DNA of 64,000 nucleotides, taken from positions 62,001 to 126,000 of the forward strand of contig CALOFW010000017.1 in NCBI GenBank assembly GCA_942492715.1. The letters are read 5' to 3'. The translations under genes and the position numbers were made by a program. This document shows positions 33,701-42,164 of this stretch, piece after piece (positions within the stretch are counted from its first letter, which is position 1; each line of letters starts with the position of its first letter). The notes under the pieces are model-generated. The model saw only the letters and a program-made list of their open reading frames with translations, ran no database searches and was not told the origin of the DNA. The stretch comes from Sva-07 sp942492715. GTDB taxonomy: Bacteria; Actinomycetota; Acidimicrobiia; Acidimicrobiales; Ilumatobacteraceae.

Positions 33701-34567
33701 GTGAGCGACACCACGACCGATCCGTACGCCGCCTTCACGCACCTGCGATTCGACCGGCCGAGCAGCGGTGTACTCCTGATCACGCTCGACGACCCGGAAC
33801 GGATGAACGCCACGGGCGCCGACATGCACCTGCAGCTCTCGCAGGTGTTCCGCACGATCGACGACGACCCCACCGTGCGAGCCGCCGTCGTCACCGGTGC
33901 CGGGCGGGCCTTCTCGGCGGGCGGCGACCTCGACTGGATCGCCGAACAGGTCGGCGACTACGCCCAGACCATCCGGGTCATGAAGGAGGCCGGCGACATC
34001 GTCCGCACGATGATCGACTGCGACACGCCGATCGTGTCGGCGATCAACGGCGTGGCCGTCGGCGCGGGTCTCGCGGTGGCGCTGCTCGCCGACATCAGCA
34101 TCATCAACGAAGACGCCAAGCTCACCGACGGCCACATCCGCCTCGGTGTGGCGGGAGGGGATCACGCCGTTGCGATCTGGCCGCTGCTCTGCGGCATGGC
34201 CAAGGCGAAGTACTACCTGCTCACCGCCGACTTCCTCGACGGTCGCGAGGCGGAACGGATCGGGCTCGTGTCGAAGGCGGTGCCGGCCGACGAGGTGCTG
34301 ACCACGGCGCTGGGGATCGCCGAGAAGCTGGCTGCCGGCCCGGTGGATGCGACCCGGATGACCAAGCGGGCACTCAACCACTGGCTGCGCCAGGCGCTGC
34401 CCAACTTCGAGGCGTCACTCGCCTACGAGATGATCAACTTCCTCGGACCCGACGCGGCCGAGGGCCTGGCGGCGTTGCAGGAGAAGCGGCCGCCACACTT
34501 CCCCTCCGCCGTGTCTGTCGAGCCCGCCACACCGCCCAGGCCGTCCACGCCCTCATCCGCGCCCTGA
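33701..34567 (+). CDS. enoyl-CoA hydratase/isomerase (crotonase) family protein
   Basis: The 288-residue crotonase has the oxyanion-hole blocks GAGRAFSAGGDLDWI (about 66-80) and AINGVAVGAGLAVALLADISI (about 110-130), then DGHIRLGVAGGDHAVAIWPLLCGMAKAKYYLLT. The usual catalytic Glu region is replaced by DGHIRLGVAGGDH, a pattern I recall from an actinobacterial subgroup of unknown reaction, so hydratase activity should not be assumed. The C-terminus is a Pro/Ser-rich tail. It ends 15 bases before the phosphatase-like gene. Confidence 0.85.
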   Translation: MSDTTTDPYAAFTHLRFDRPSSGVLLITLDDPERMNATGADMHLQLSQVFRTIDDDPTVRAAVVTGAGRAFSAGGDLDWIAEQVGDYAQTIRVMKEAGDIVRTMIDCDTPIVSAINGVAVGAGLAVALLADISIINEDAKLTDGHIRLGVAGGDHAVAIWPLLCGMAKAKYYLLTADFLDGREAERIGLVSKAVPADEVLTTALGIAEKLAAGPVDATRMTKRALNHWLRQALPNFEASLAYEMINFLGPDAAEGLAALQEKRPPHFPSAVSVEPATPPRPSTPSSAP

Positions 34568-34582
34568 CGATCGGAGAACCCG

Positions 34583-35383
34583 ATGGACCACGCTCCCGAC
34601 CTGACCCACGAACTGGCACTCGCGCTCGACGTGGCGGACACCGTCGATGGATACACATTGCCGAACTTCCACGAGGCCGATTTCGACATCGACTGGAAGC
34701 GCAATCGAACCGAGGTGACCGAGATCGACCGCCGCGCCGAGACGATGATCGTCGAACGGTTGCTGCACGAACGGCCCCACCACAGCGCATTCGGCGAGGA
34801 GCACGGCGCGGTCGGCGACGTCGCCTCGCCGTGGCAGTGGGTGATCGACCCGATCGACGGCACGTCGGGGTTCGTGCGCGGCATCCCGATCTGGGCGACC
34901 CTGATCGCGCTGGTCCACGAGGACCGTGGCGCCCTGCTCGGCGTGGTCTCGGCTCCGGCTCTGGGCCGCCGGTGGTGGGGCGGGCTCGGGCTCGGCGCGA
35001 CCGTATCGGTGTTCGGCGACGAACGACCGATCGTGGTGTCGACCGTCGACGACCTCGGCGAGGCGCAGGTGAGCATCACCCACAACCACGGATGGGACGC
35101 GCTCGGGCTCACCCCTGCGCTCGTTCGACTCCAGCAACAGGCCCGACGGTCGCGGGGCATCGGCGACTTCTGGCAGCACATGCTCGTCGCCGAAGGAGCG
35201 ATGGACGTGGCGGTCGACGCCGTCGGCGTCGCGCCCTACGACATCGCCGCCGTGAAGCCGATCGTGGAAGCCGCCGGCGGCAGCCTGACCGATCGCCACG
35301 GCATGCCGACACATCTGAACAACACGGCGATCAGCACCAACCGCCTCCTCCACGACACCGTCATCGCCGCGCTCGCCGAGTGA
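34583..35383 (+). CDS. inositol monophosphatase/histidinol-phosphatase (HisN)-like enzyme
   Basis: The 266-residue Mg-dependent phosphatase has the family metal sites: FGEEHG (about 73-78), VIDPIDGTSGFVRG (about 90-103) and the C-terminal APYDIAAVKPIVEAAGG (about 216-232; the usual W-D-I is Y-D-I here). Actinobacterial HisN, which releases histidinol from its phosphate, is of this type, but inositol-1-phosphate or other sugar phosphates are possible. No his genes are nearby, so I leave the symbol blank. Confidence 0.87.
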   Translation: MDHAPDLTHELALALDVADTVDGYTLPNFHEADFDIDWKRNRTEVTEIDRRAETMIVERLLHERPHHSAFGEEHGAVGDVASPWQWVIDPIDGTSGFVRGIPIWATLIALVHEDRGALLGVVSAPALGRRWWGGLGLGATVSVFGDERPIVVSTVDDLGEAQVSITHNHGWDALGLTPALVRLQQQARRSRGIGDFWQHMLVAEGAMDVAVDAVGVAPYDIAAVKPIVEAAGGSLTDRHGMPTHLNNTAISTNRLLHDTVIAALAE

Positions 35384-35436
35384 TGCAACGACGGGTGCCG
35401 GACGCCAGTCGTCACATCGACGCCGGCGGCGGCGGA

Positions 35437-35442
35437 TAGCGT
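35437..35442 (+). promoter_or_regulatory. candidate leaderless -10 box
   Basis: TAGCGT ends eight bases before the ATG at 35451 and has the same GGATAGCGTC context as dxs. Confidence 0.5.
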
Positions 35443-35450
35443 CCTCGGCC

Positions 35451-36647
35451 ATGTCGAACGACCGGACGCCGCCCACCGCCGCGCCTGGCGAGAATGCGCC
35501 GGAGACGCTGGCGATCACCGCGGGTCGCGCGGCGAGCGGATCGTCGTTGGCGCCCGCGCTGTGGGCGTCGAGCACCTGGGAATCCGAAGGTCTGGACGAC
35601 GCCCACCGCCGCGCGACCTCGGTGCGCCACGGCGACTTCTACAGCCGGTACTCGAACCCGACCGTCACGTCGTTCGAGCAGGCGATGGCCGAACTGGAGG
35701 GGGCCGAGGCCTCGCTCGCGTTCGCATCGGGCATGGGTGCGTTGGCCTCGACCGTGTTCGCCCTCTGCTCCACCGGCAGCCACATCGTGGCCCAGCGTCA
35801 GCTGTACGCCGGTACCCTCGCCTTCCTCCAGGGCCCCTGCCGTCGCATGGGGATCGACGTCACGTTCGTCGACGTCGCAACCCCCGGCGCCTTCGCCGCC
35901 GCCGTCGAGCCCGGTCGCACGATGCTCGTGCTGGCCGAGTCGCCGTCCAACCCGCTTCTCGAATTGGCGGACCTCGACGAGCTCGGCGCGATCCGCGGCC
36001 CGTTCACCGTCGTCGACTCGACGTTCTCCACGCCGCTCGGCCAGCAGCCGCTTGCCCACGGGGCCGACATCGCCCTGCACTCGGCCACGAAGGGCATCGC
36101 GGGCCACAACGACGCCACGCTCGGCGTGATCTCGGGCGATGCCGACCTCCTTGCGGAGATCTGGGCCTACTCGGTGCTCCACGGCGCCACGCCGTCGCCC
36201 TTCGACGCCCTCAACGCCCTTCGAGGAATCCGCACACTCGGCGTGCGAACCCGCCACCAGAACGAGACCGCCCGTTCCTTGGCGGTCACCCTCGCCGACC
36301 ATCCCGAAGTGCGCTCGGTCCACTACCCCGGGCTGAGCGAGCACCCGCAGCACCAGCTCGCCACCAGACAACTGCGCCAGTACGGCACGGTGCTGTCGTT
36401 CGAAGTGGCCGATCGTGCGACCGCCGCATCGTTCCTCGACCGTCTCCGCGTCGCCCGCGTCGCCACCTCACTCGGCGGGCCAGAGACGCTCGTGTGTCAT
36501 CCCGCGACCTCCACGCACGCGAGCCTCACACCCGACGAGCAGGCTGCCACCGGTGTCAGTGACGGGCTGCTGCGCGTGTCGGTCGGCCTCGAGGACTGCG
36601 CCGATCTGATCGCCGACTTCGACCACGCGCTCGAATCCCCGGCCTGA
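35451..36647 (+). CDS. Cys/Met-metabolism PLP enzyme (cystathionine gamma-synthase type)
   Basis: The 398-residue fold-type I PLP enzyme shows YSRYSNPTVTSFEQAMAELEGAE (about 63-85), SGMGALASTV, the substrate loop VVDSTFSTPLGQQPL and the PLP lysine in LHSATKGIAGHNDATLG (about 209-225), plus GGPETLVCHPATSTHA near the C-terminus. It could be cystathionine gamma-synthase, gamma-lyase or O-acyl-homoserine sulfhydrylase; sequence by eye does not separate these. It is probably a single-gene unit with its own leaderless promoter. Confidence 0.9.
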   Translation: MSNDRTPPTAAPGENAPETLAITAGRAASGSSLAPALWASSTWESEGLDDAHRRATSVRHGDFYSRYSNPTVTSFEQAMAELEGAEASLAFASGMGALASTVFALCSTGSHIVAQRQLYAGTLAFLQGPCRRMGIDVTFVDVATPGAFAAAVEPGRTMLVLAESPSNPLLELADLDELGAIRGPFTVVDSTFSTPLGQQPLAHGADIALHSATKGIAGHNDATLGVISGDADLLAEIWAYSVLHGATPSPFDALNALRGIRTLGVRTRHQNETARSLAVTLADHPEVRSVHYPGLSEHPQHQLATRQLRQYGTVLSFEVADRATAASFLDRLRVARVATSLGGPETLVCHPATSTHASLTPDEQAATGVSDGLLRVSVGLEDCADLIADFDHALESPA

Positions 36648-36729
36648 CGACCGTCGGTGCCGAGCTCGTCACCGAGGGCCGGCACACGCTGGAGGGGTTT
36701 CGTCCGACGCAGTGCGCGACACTCGTCCG

Positions 36730-37014
36730 ATGGGTTCGATGCAGGTGATCCGCGCCGACGAACGATCTCGGTACGAGTTGTACGACGACGACGAGCTGCT
36801 CTCGTTCGCGCCGTTCTCGCAAGCCGATGGTGTGGTGACCGTGCCGCACGTGGAGACGAGGGTGCAGCACCGGGGCAACGGCTTCTCGGCGGTGCTGATG
36901 GACGGCGTGGTCAGCGACCTCCGGGCGAACGGACTCCGCATCCGACCGCTCTGTTCGGTCGCACGCCGTCACGTCCAGTCCCTCCCCGATGCCGACCAGC
37001 TGATCGTCGGCTGA
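36730..37014 (+). CDS. small GNAT-like (YjdJ-type) acetyltransferase
   Basis: The 94-residue protein matches the mini-GNAT fold family (Pfam PF14542): a short strand start RSRYELYDDDELLSFAPFSQADGVVTVPHVETRVQHRGNGFSAVLMDGVVSDLRANGLRIRPLCSVARRHV, shown here in blocks: ELYDDDELLSFA, ETRVQHRGNGFSAVLM, and RIRPLCSVARRHV. Such proteins consist of little more than the acetyl-CoA site. The start may be ATG 36730 or ATG 36739. Its stop lies two bases before the DUF2277 remnant. Confidence 0.8.
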   Translation: MGSMQVIRADERSRYELYDDDELLSFAPFSQADGVVTVPHVETRVQHRGNGFSAVLMDGVVSDLRANGLRIRPLCSVARRHVQSLPDADQLIVG

Positions 37015-37016
37015 CG

Positions 37017-37130
37017 AGGTGCCGCAACATCACCACGCTGCGCGGGCTGGAACCCGCCGCCGAACCGCTCACCGCGTCGTTCTCGTACGCGAACCGCTCG
37101 CGGAGGAGTTCACGAGGAGGGGGCGTGTGA
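37017..37130 (+). pseudogene. remnant of a DUF2277-family gene, start codon lost
   Basis: The frame reads CRNITTLRGLEPAA from 37020, which I recognise as the conserved N-terminus of DUF2277 proteins (normally MCRNI.TLR.LEPPA). The codon before the Cys is AGG (37017-37019) rather than ATG, and no alternative start is close. After LEPAA the expected helical region is absent and the frame ends after about 36 codons in a Ser/Arg-rich run. It looks like a gene that lost its start and most of its body. A short frame beginning at GTG 37020 overlaps it but resembles nothing I know. Confidence 0.5.
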
Positions 37131-37134
37131 GTGA

Positions 37135-37779
37135 CTAGGAGTAGAAGGGGTTCTCACCGGTGGCGTGATCGGTGAGATCCTTGACCCGCTCGACGCCGTC
37201 GATCGCGTCGACCAGCATCGTCTGCACGCCGTCGAGCATCGTCATCTTGCTCATCGAACAGCCGTGGCAGCCGCCTCCCATCGTGAGATAGGCGGTGCCC
37301 TCGCCGTCGTGGCCGACGTAGGTGACGAACCCGCCGTGCGCCGCGAGGGCCGGATTCACCTCGGCGGCGACGAGCGCCTCGATCTCGGCCGACAGTTCGT
37401 CGTCGGCGGTCAGGCCGTCGATCGATGGAGCGGCCGGCCGATTGGGGTTGCGGATCACGAGACCCTGGGTGGGCGTGTAGTCGAGCGTGGCACCGGTGAG
37501 CAGCTCGACGTCGTCGCCGGGGATGATCACCTTCATCCCATCGTGGGTGCGGACCTCGTCGGTGAAGGCGGCGGTGAGGAATTCCTCGAACGACAGGTCG
37601 TAGCGGAACTCCTCTCCCGGATCGGATGCGATCGCCAGGCGAAGGCCGAGCTTGTCACCGTCGGCCTCGTCGTCGCGCAGCTCGCGCAGATGGTCGAGTG
37701 CCTCGGGTGTCACCACGATGATCGGTTCGCTGGACGCCGCTCCACTCGTCTCCGCGGCCATGGCTTCGAGGGGACTCAT
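37135..37779 (-). CDS. NfuA-like Fe-S cluster scaffold/carrier
   Basis: The 214-residue product has a cysteine-free HesB/A-type-like domain (about 19-112, with IIVVTPEALDHLRELRDDE and LGLRLAIASDPGEEF). A C-terminal NifU domain follows (about 125-205) with the cluster motif GGGCHGCSMSKMTMLDGVQTML (CxxC near 176-179). This degenerate-A plus NifU layout is that of NfuA, which carries [4Fe-4S] clusters to target enzymes such as NadA or LeuC-like dehydratases. The start is ATG 37779 with TAGCCT seven bases upstream. It is divergent from the CDF transporter. Confidence 0.9.
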   Translation of the reverse strand: MSPLEAMAAETSGAASSEPIIVVTPEALDHLRELRDDEADGDKLGLRLAIASDPGEEFRYDLSFEEFLTAAFTDEVRTHDGMKVIIPGDDVELLTGATLDYTPTQGLVIRNPNRPAAPSIDGLTADDELSAEIEALVAAEVNPALAAHGGFVTYVGHDGEGTAYLTMGGGCHGCSMSKMTMLDGVQTMLVDAIDGVERVKDLTDHATGENPFYS

Positions 37780-37786
37780 CGAGAAA

Positions 37787-37792
37787 AGGCTA
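37787..37792 (-). promoter_or_regulatory. candidate leaderless -10 box of nfuA-like gene
   Basis: TAGCCT on the minus strand ends seven bases before ATG 37779. The palindrome at 37801-37826 covers its presumed -35 region. Confidence 0.5.
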
Positions 37793-37800
37793 TCGGCGTA

Positions 37801-37826
37801 CGCCCCGTGGGGGACCCCACGGGGCG
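37801..37826. promoter_or_regulatory. perfect 12-bp-arm palindrome between nfuA-like and CDF genes
   Basis: CGCCCCGTGGGG and its exact complement flank a central GA. It lies inside the 87-base divergent gap, just upstream of the nfuA-like -10 and about 28 bases before the CDF -10. It differs in core from the GGGGTCnGACCCC elements. A dimeric regulator site or a dispersed palindrome are both possible. Confidence 0.5.
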
Positions 37827-37853
37827 AACGGATCGATGCGCGCCCCGGTGGCG

Positions 37854-37859
37854 TACGCT
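37854..37859 (+). promoter_or_regulatory. candidate leaderless -10 box of CDF transporter
   Basis: TACGCT ends seven bases before the GTG at 37867. Confidence 0.45.
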
Positions 37860-37866
37860 CGCCGCA

Positions 37867-38808
37867 GTGACCGACGGCAGCCGCAAGGCGATCTTCGCAG
37901 CCTTCTTCGCCAACCTCGGCATCGCCATCTCGAAGTTCGTCGGCTTCCTGATCACCGGATCGGCGAGCCTCCTCGCCGAGACGGTCCACTCCCTCGCCGA
38001 CACCGGCAACCAGCTGTTGCTGTTCCTCGGCGGCAAGCGTGCGACGAAGTCGGAGAACGCAACCCACCCGTTCGGGTACGGACGGGAACGGTACTTCTGG
38101 GCCTTCGCCGTGGCGCTCGTGCTGTTCTCGGCCGGCGGGATGTTCGCGCTCTACGAGGGCATCTCGAAGCTGCGCGACCCCCACGAGGTCGAGAGCATGG
38201 GGGTGGCGGTGACGATCCTGGTCGTCGCGATCCTGCTCGAGTCGTACTCCCTGCGCACGGCCGTCCGCGAGTCGAAGCACGTGAAGGACCCGACAACGAG
38301 CTGGTGGGGGTTCGTCCGGCACACCAGACAACCGGAGCTGCCGGTGGTGCTGCTCGAGGACGTCGGCGCGCTCATCGGCCTCGTGTTCGCCCTGTTCGGC
38401 GTGGTGCTCGCCCAGGTCACCGGCGAGCCGCGTTGGGATGCGATGGGCTCGGTGATGATCGGCATCCTGCTCATCGTGATCGCGATCGTGCTGATCGTCG
38501 AGATGAAGAGCCTGCTGATCGGCGAGTCGGCGAGTGCAACCACGCAGGACGCCATCGCCGAGGCGATCAGGTCGACGGCGAACGTCGACCAGCTGATCCA
38601 CATGCGCACCGAACATCTCGGACCCGACGAGATCCTCGTCGGCGCCAAGATCGAGTTCGCCTCCGCGCTCTCGGCTGACGAGCTCGTCGCGGCGATCAAC
38701 GACACCGAGGACGCGATCCGCGCAACGACGCCGTCGGCCACCGTGATCTACCTGGAACCCGACCTCGTACGCGCCGACCATCCCGACCTGGCCGACCCGG
38801 CGCCGTGA
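37867..38808 (+). CDS. cation diffusion facilitator (CDF) metal exporter
   Basis: The 313-residue transporter has the CDF metal-site helix LLAETVHSLADTGNQLLLF (HxxxD, about 35-53), about six membrane segments up to residue 215 (including LPVVLLEDVGALIGLVFALFGVVLA and MIGILLIVIAIVLIVEM), and a cytoplasmic C-terminal ferredoxin-like domain (about 220-300). The SLADTGNQ variant and the long loop at 135-155 resemble the actinobacterial subgroup close to Zn/Fe exporters. Proximity to an Fe-S gene hints at iron or zinc, but specificity cannot be read here. GTG start. Confidence 0.9.
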   Translation: MTDGSRKAIFAAFFANLGIAISKFVGFLITGSASLLAETVHSLADTGNQLLLFLGGKRATKSENATHPFGYGRERYFWAFAVALVLFSAGGMFALYEGISKLRDPHEVESMGVAVTILVVAILLESYSLRTAVRESKHVKDPTTSWWGFVRHTRQPELPVVLLEDVGALIGLVFALFGVVLAQVTGEPRWDAMGSVMIGILLIVIAIVLIVEMKSLLIGESASATTQDAIAEAIRSTANVDQLIHMRTEHLGPDEILVGAKIEFASALSADELVAAINDTEDAIRATTPSATVIYLEPDLVRADHPDLADPAP

Positions 38809-39773
38809 CCGACAGCCGGCGATCGGCGCCGCTCGCCGAACGGTTCAGCGGCCGCACCCTGGCCCTGGTGGCCATGGTGGTGGCAGTCGTGAGCTTCTCG
38901 TCCAGTTCGTCGTTGATCAAGTGGTCGGAGTCGACCGGCTCGGTGATCGCGTTCTGGCGGATGATCGGTGCGGTCATCGGGTGGTGGACCGTCCTGTTGG
39001 TCTTGAAGGCCCATCGCGGACGACCACTGCCGACGGCGACGGCGTGGCGCAGTGCTGCACTTCCCGGATTGTTCTTCGGCGCAAACATCGCGCTGTTCTT
39101 CACGGCGATCACCAAGACGAGCATCGCCCATGCCGAGTTCATCGCGGCGCTGAACCCGCTGGTGCTGCTGCCGCTCGGCGCACTGTTCTTCTCCGAGAGC
39201 CCGAACTGGAGAGCGCTGCGCTGGGGCGCGCTGTCGATCGTCGGCGTGGCGCTCGTGCTCTTCTTCGGCCCGGAGTCGGGAGCGTCGTCGGTCGGGGGCG
39301 ACCTGCTGATGATCGGCGTGATCGCCCTCTGGAGCGGGTACCTCCTGTCGTCGAAGCGGGCGCGTGCTTCGGGTGTGGGCACGCTCGACTTCATGTCGTG
39401 CATGATGCCGATCGGGGTGCTGATGGCCGCACCGATCGCTGCGGTGATCGCCGGGGCCGACGTGTTCGCGTTGAGCGGGCGAGGCTGGACCGTGGTCGTG
39501 ATCCTCACGTTCCTCACCGGGATGCTGTCGCACGGATGCATCGTGTTCGCCCAGCAGCACATACCGGTGGCGACGATCGGGATCATGCAGACCGCGCAGC
39601 CGGCGATCGCCGTGCTGTTCGGGTTCCTGATCCTCGGTGAGGCGGTTCGGCTCCCCCAGGTGGTCGGCATGGCACTCGTGATCAGCGGCCTGGCGCTGTT
39701 CATCCTGACCAGTCAACGGTCGAGCGCAGCGCTCGCCGCCACGGTCACCGCTGAAGCCGCCGACGCGGTGTGA
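38805..39773 (+). CDS. EamA/DMT-superfamily transporter
   Basis: The 322-residue protein has two EamA repeats, about ten membrane segments, with family blocks FWRMIGAVIGWWTVLL, NIALFFTAITKTSIAHAEFIAALNPLVLLPLG and QPAIAVLFGFLILGEAVRLPQVVGMALVISGL. These export or import small metabolites such as amino acids. Its GTG start overlaps the CDF stop by four bases, so the two are co-translated. Confidence 0.87.
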   Translation: MTDSRRSAPLAERFSGRTLALVAMVVAVVSFSSSSSLIKWSESTGSVIAFWRMIGAVIGWWTVLLVLKAHRGRPLPTATAWRSAALPGLFFGANIALFFTAITKTSIAHAEFIAALNPLVLLPLGALFFSESPNWRALRWGALSIVGVALVLFFGPESGASSVGGDLLMIGVIALWSGYLLSSKRARASGVGTLDFMSCMMPIGVLMAAPIAAVIAGADVFALSGRGWTVVVILTFLTGMLSHGCIVFAQQHIPVATIGIMQTAQPAIAVLFGFLILGEAVRLPQVVGMALVISGLALFILTSQRSSAALAATVTAEAADAV

Positions 39774-39848
39774 GGGCTCCCACCCACCGATGGCGGACGT
39801 CCACCCTGCGTTCAGATGAAATCCGTGAGGCCGTGCGAGGATGGTGCC

Positions 39849-40688
39849 ATGCGCATCCTGGTGACGAACGACGACGGCATCGACTCGATCGGACTGCACG
39901 TGCTCGCCCGTGCGATCTGCGCCCTCGACGGCGATCACGAGGTGGTCGTGATCGCTCCCGACCAGGAGTACTCGGGTGCCGGCGCAGCGATCGGCGCCCT
40001 CCACCTGATCCAGCCGGAGGTACGGCGGGCCCACATCTCCGACTGCCCCGCCGACGGCATCTGGAAAGTCAGCGGCCCGCCCGCGCTGTGTGTGTTCTTC
40101 GCCCGTCTCGGTGCCTTCGGCGGCGCGTTCGACCTCGTCGTGTCGGGGATCAACCCGGGTGCCAACGTCGGGCGGTCGGTGTACCACTCGGGCACGGTGG
40201 GCGCCGCGCTCACCGGGCGCAACGGCCACATCTCCGGCATCGCGATCAGTCAGTCGGTCACCGGATTCGGCGTCGAGGGCCAGGGCTGGGACGAGGCGGT
40301 CGCATCACAGCAGTGGGACAGCGCCGCGACGGTCGCTGCCACCGTCGCGCAGTCGCTGCTCGACGACATGCCGGTCGATCCGGTGGTCGTCAACATCAAC
40401 GTGCCCGACCTCCCCATCGAGGAGTTCGGTACGTGGAGGTATGGGCAGGTCGGCGATCAGCCGCCACGGTCGATGGCCGCAGCGACGCTCAAGCCGATCC
40501 CCGGGCACGAGGACGCGTTCACCGTCGAGATGGGCTGGGGCGACACGGTGGAACTCGCTCCCGAGACCGACGGCGGCATCATCGAACGCAACGACGTGGC
40601 GATCACCTACCTCACCCGGCTGCAGCACGAGGACCGCGCCGACCTCGGCTCGATCGCCAAGTCGCTCGACACCCTGCTCGGGGGTTGA
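39849..40688 (+). CDS. surE: 5'-nucleotidase SurE
   Basis: SurE is a metal-dependent nucleotidase/exopolyphosphatase linked to stationary-phase survival. The 279-residue product has MRILVTNDDGIDSIGLHVL with the metal ligands DD (about 8-9), SGINPGANVGRSVYHSGTVGAA (about 96-117), and the NINVPDLP block. The start is the ATG at 39849, which has a GAGGATGG ribosome site and gives the classical N-terminus; an upstream in-frame ATG is less likely. It converges on the anchored beta-propeller-like gene five bases away. Confidence 0.93.
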   Translation: MRILVTNDDGIDSIGLHVLARAICALDGDHEVVVIAPDQEYSGAGAAIGALHLIQPEVRRAHISDCPADGIWKVSGPPALCVFFARLGAFGGAFDLVVSGINPGANVGRSVYHSGTVGAALTGRNGHISGIAISQSVTGFGVEGQGWDEAVASQQWDSAATVAATVAQSLLDDMPVDPVVVNINVPDLPIEEFGTWRYGQVGDQPPRSMAAATLKPIPGHEDAFTVEMGWGDTVELAPETDGGIIERNDVAITYLTRLQHEDRADLGSIAKSLDTLLGG

Positions 40689-40693
40689 GCGGA

Positions 40694-42130
40694 TCAGCCG
40701 CCAGCAGCCGGACGCGTGCCGATCGACGCGATCCGCCCGAGGTCTTCGATCACCGCCACGTCGCCCGGCTCACGGGGCTGGAAACGCAGCTGACCGGCCT
40801 GGTCGGTGAACAGGCCCGAGCTGTCGGCAGCCCAGGTGTCCGCGTAGAAGATCGAGTCGACGCGGCCGATGTCGATCGATGCCCCCGTCTCGGCATCGAT
40901 GATCCGTCGGACACCGGTGCCGCGGCTGGTGTCGGTGGCGACGACCGACCGACCATCCGGCGACAGGCGCGTCGATGGATCCACGAAGCCGGTGCCGACC
41001 AGCGCAGCGAGCGACACCAGCGAGCGCTCACCGGTCGATGCGTCCACGACCACCTGCGCACAGGTCAGCGCAGCATCGCACTCCTCGACCGCGAAGTGCC
41101 CGCTTCCCGTGGCCAGCAGGTCACCTTCGCTCACGCGTCGTACCGTCTCGTCGGGTGCGATCGCATACACACCGCCGGGACGGTTGACCACCACCTCACC
41201 CGACGGGAGGAAGCTCCGGGCCCAGAACACGTGGTCGTCGAACGCTCCGTCCTCGACGGGCACCAGCGTGCCGTCGCGTTCGAGGACGAACTGCTGCTCG
41301 GGGGAATCCCCCGAGCTCGCCGCCGTGGTGACGACGAACCGGTCGGTTCCCGGCCACCCCTGCACGAAGATGACGCCATCGGCGATCTCGATCTGATCGA
41401 TCGGCGCATCATCGCGCACCACCGTCAGCAGCCGCGACGAGTACACGACGATCGCATCGTCGGTCACGACGACCTGCCCGTCGACACCCGCCGTTCCGAG
41501 CGAGATGCTCCGAACCCGCCCCGACGGGAACTCGACGCGATGCAGGGCGCCGTTGTCGGTGAGCGCAACGAGTTCGGTCGGTACCTCGATCGCCGCGAGC
41601 GACGGCGGCACGGCGATCGTCCATTCGCTCCAGATCGGGAGCTCACCGGCCTCTGCCACGGACAACTCGGCGACGATCCTCGCCTGCTCGGCAGCGGCAC
41701 CAGCGGCGGACTCGGCCTCGACCATCGCCTCGGGCGCCACCGTGATCGTGACGACGTCGCCGTCCGCGCCGACCGCGATCGGCACGGTGATCGGAGTCGG
41801 CGACACGTTCACCCCGGGATCGCCGGGCAGGGAGGGATCCGAGATCGTGGCTGAGGCCGACGCGTCGGGCCGGTCGTCGTCGCTGCGGACCAACGCGACC
41901 ACACCGACGACGAGGAGCAGGGCGCCGAACCCGGCGGCGATCAGCACCTGGGGTCGCGCCGGCGAGTTCGACGTACCGCTCACGGGCGGCGCCGGCGGCG
42001 CGGCAGGGGCGGATTTCGTCGTCCGCGTCACGACGTCCGCGCCGTCGGGGGTCGAGTTGGCGGGTTCGGGCAACCAGTCGTCGCGTTCCCATGGGGAGCG
42101 AGTGTCCTCCGGCCCGGTCATGCGGGACAT
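40694..42130 (-). CDS. membrane-anchored protein with propeller-like extracellular domain
   Basis: The 478-residue product has a Pro-rich cytoplasmic N-terminus, one membrane segment (about 64-85, VLIAAGFGALLLVVGVVALV) and a long extracytoplasmic region of repeating beta strands. Examples are IWSEWTIAVPPSLAAIEVPTELVALTDNG, GVYAIAPDETVRRVSEGDLLATGSG and LSPDGRSVVATDTSRG, typical of seven-bladed or WD40-like propellers. I cannot assign a function. Two start codons compete: ATG 42130, which has GGAG upstream, and ATG 42121. It is divergent from the SnoaL-like gene with only 34 bases between starts, so promoters must overlap. Confidence 0.8.
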   Translation of the reverse strand: MSRMTGPEDTRSPWERDDWLPEPANSTPDGADVVTRTTKSAPAAPPAPPVSGTSNSPARPQVLIAAGFGALLLVVGVVALVRSDDDRPDASASATISDPSLPGDPGVNVSPTPITVPIAVGADGDVVTITVAPEAMVEAESAAGAAAEQARIVAELSVAEAGELPIWSEWTIAVPPSLAAIEVPTELVALTDNGALHRVEFPSGRVRSISLGTAGVDGQVVVTDDAIVVYSSRLLTVVRDDAPIDQIEIADGVIFVQGWPGTDRFVVTTAASSGDSPEQQFVLERDGTLVPVEDGAFDDHVFWARSFLPSGEVVVNRPGGVYAIAPDETVRRVSEGDLLATGSGHFAVEECDAALTCAQVVVDASTGERSLVSLAALVGTGFVDPSTRLSPDGRSVVATDTSRGTGVRRIIDAETGASIDIGRVDSIFYADTWAADSSGLFTDQAGQLRFQPREPGDVAVIEDLGRIASIGTRPAAGG

Positions 42131-42151
42131 TCGACCACACTCCTGCAGCAG

Positions 42152-42157
42152 TACCGT
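42152..42157 (+). promoter_or_regulatory. candidate leaderless -10 box
   Basis: TACCGT ends seven bases before the GTG at 42165 and lies between two divergent start codons. Confidence 0.4.
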
Positions 42158-42164
42158 TGCGGTG

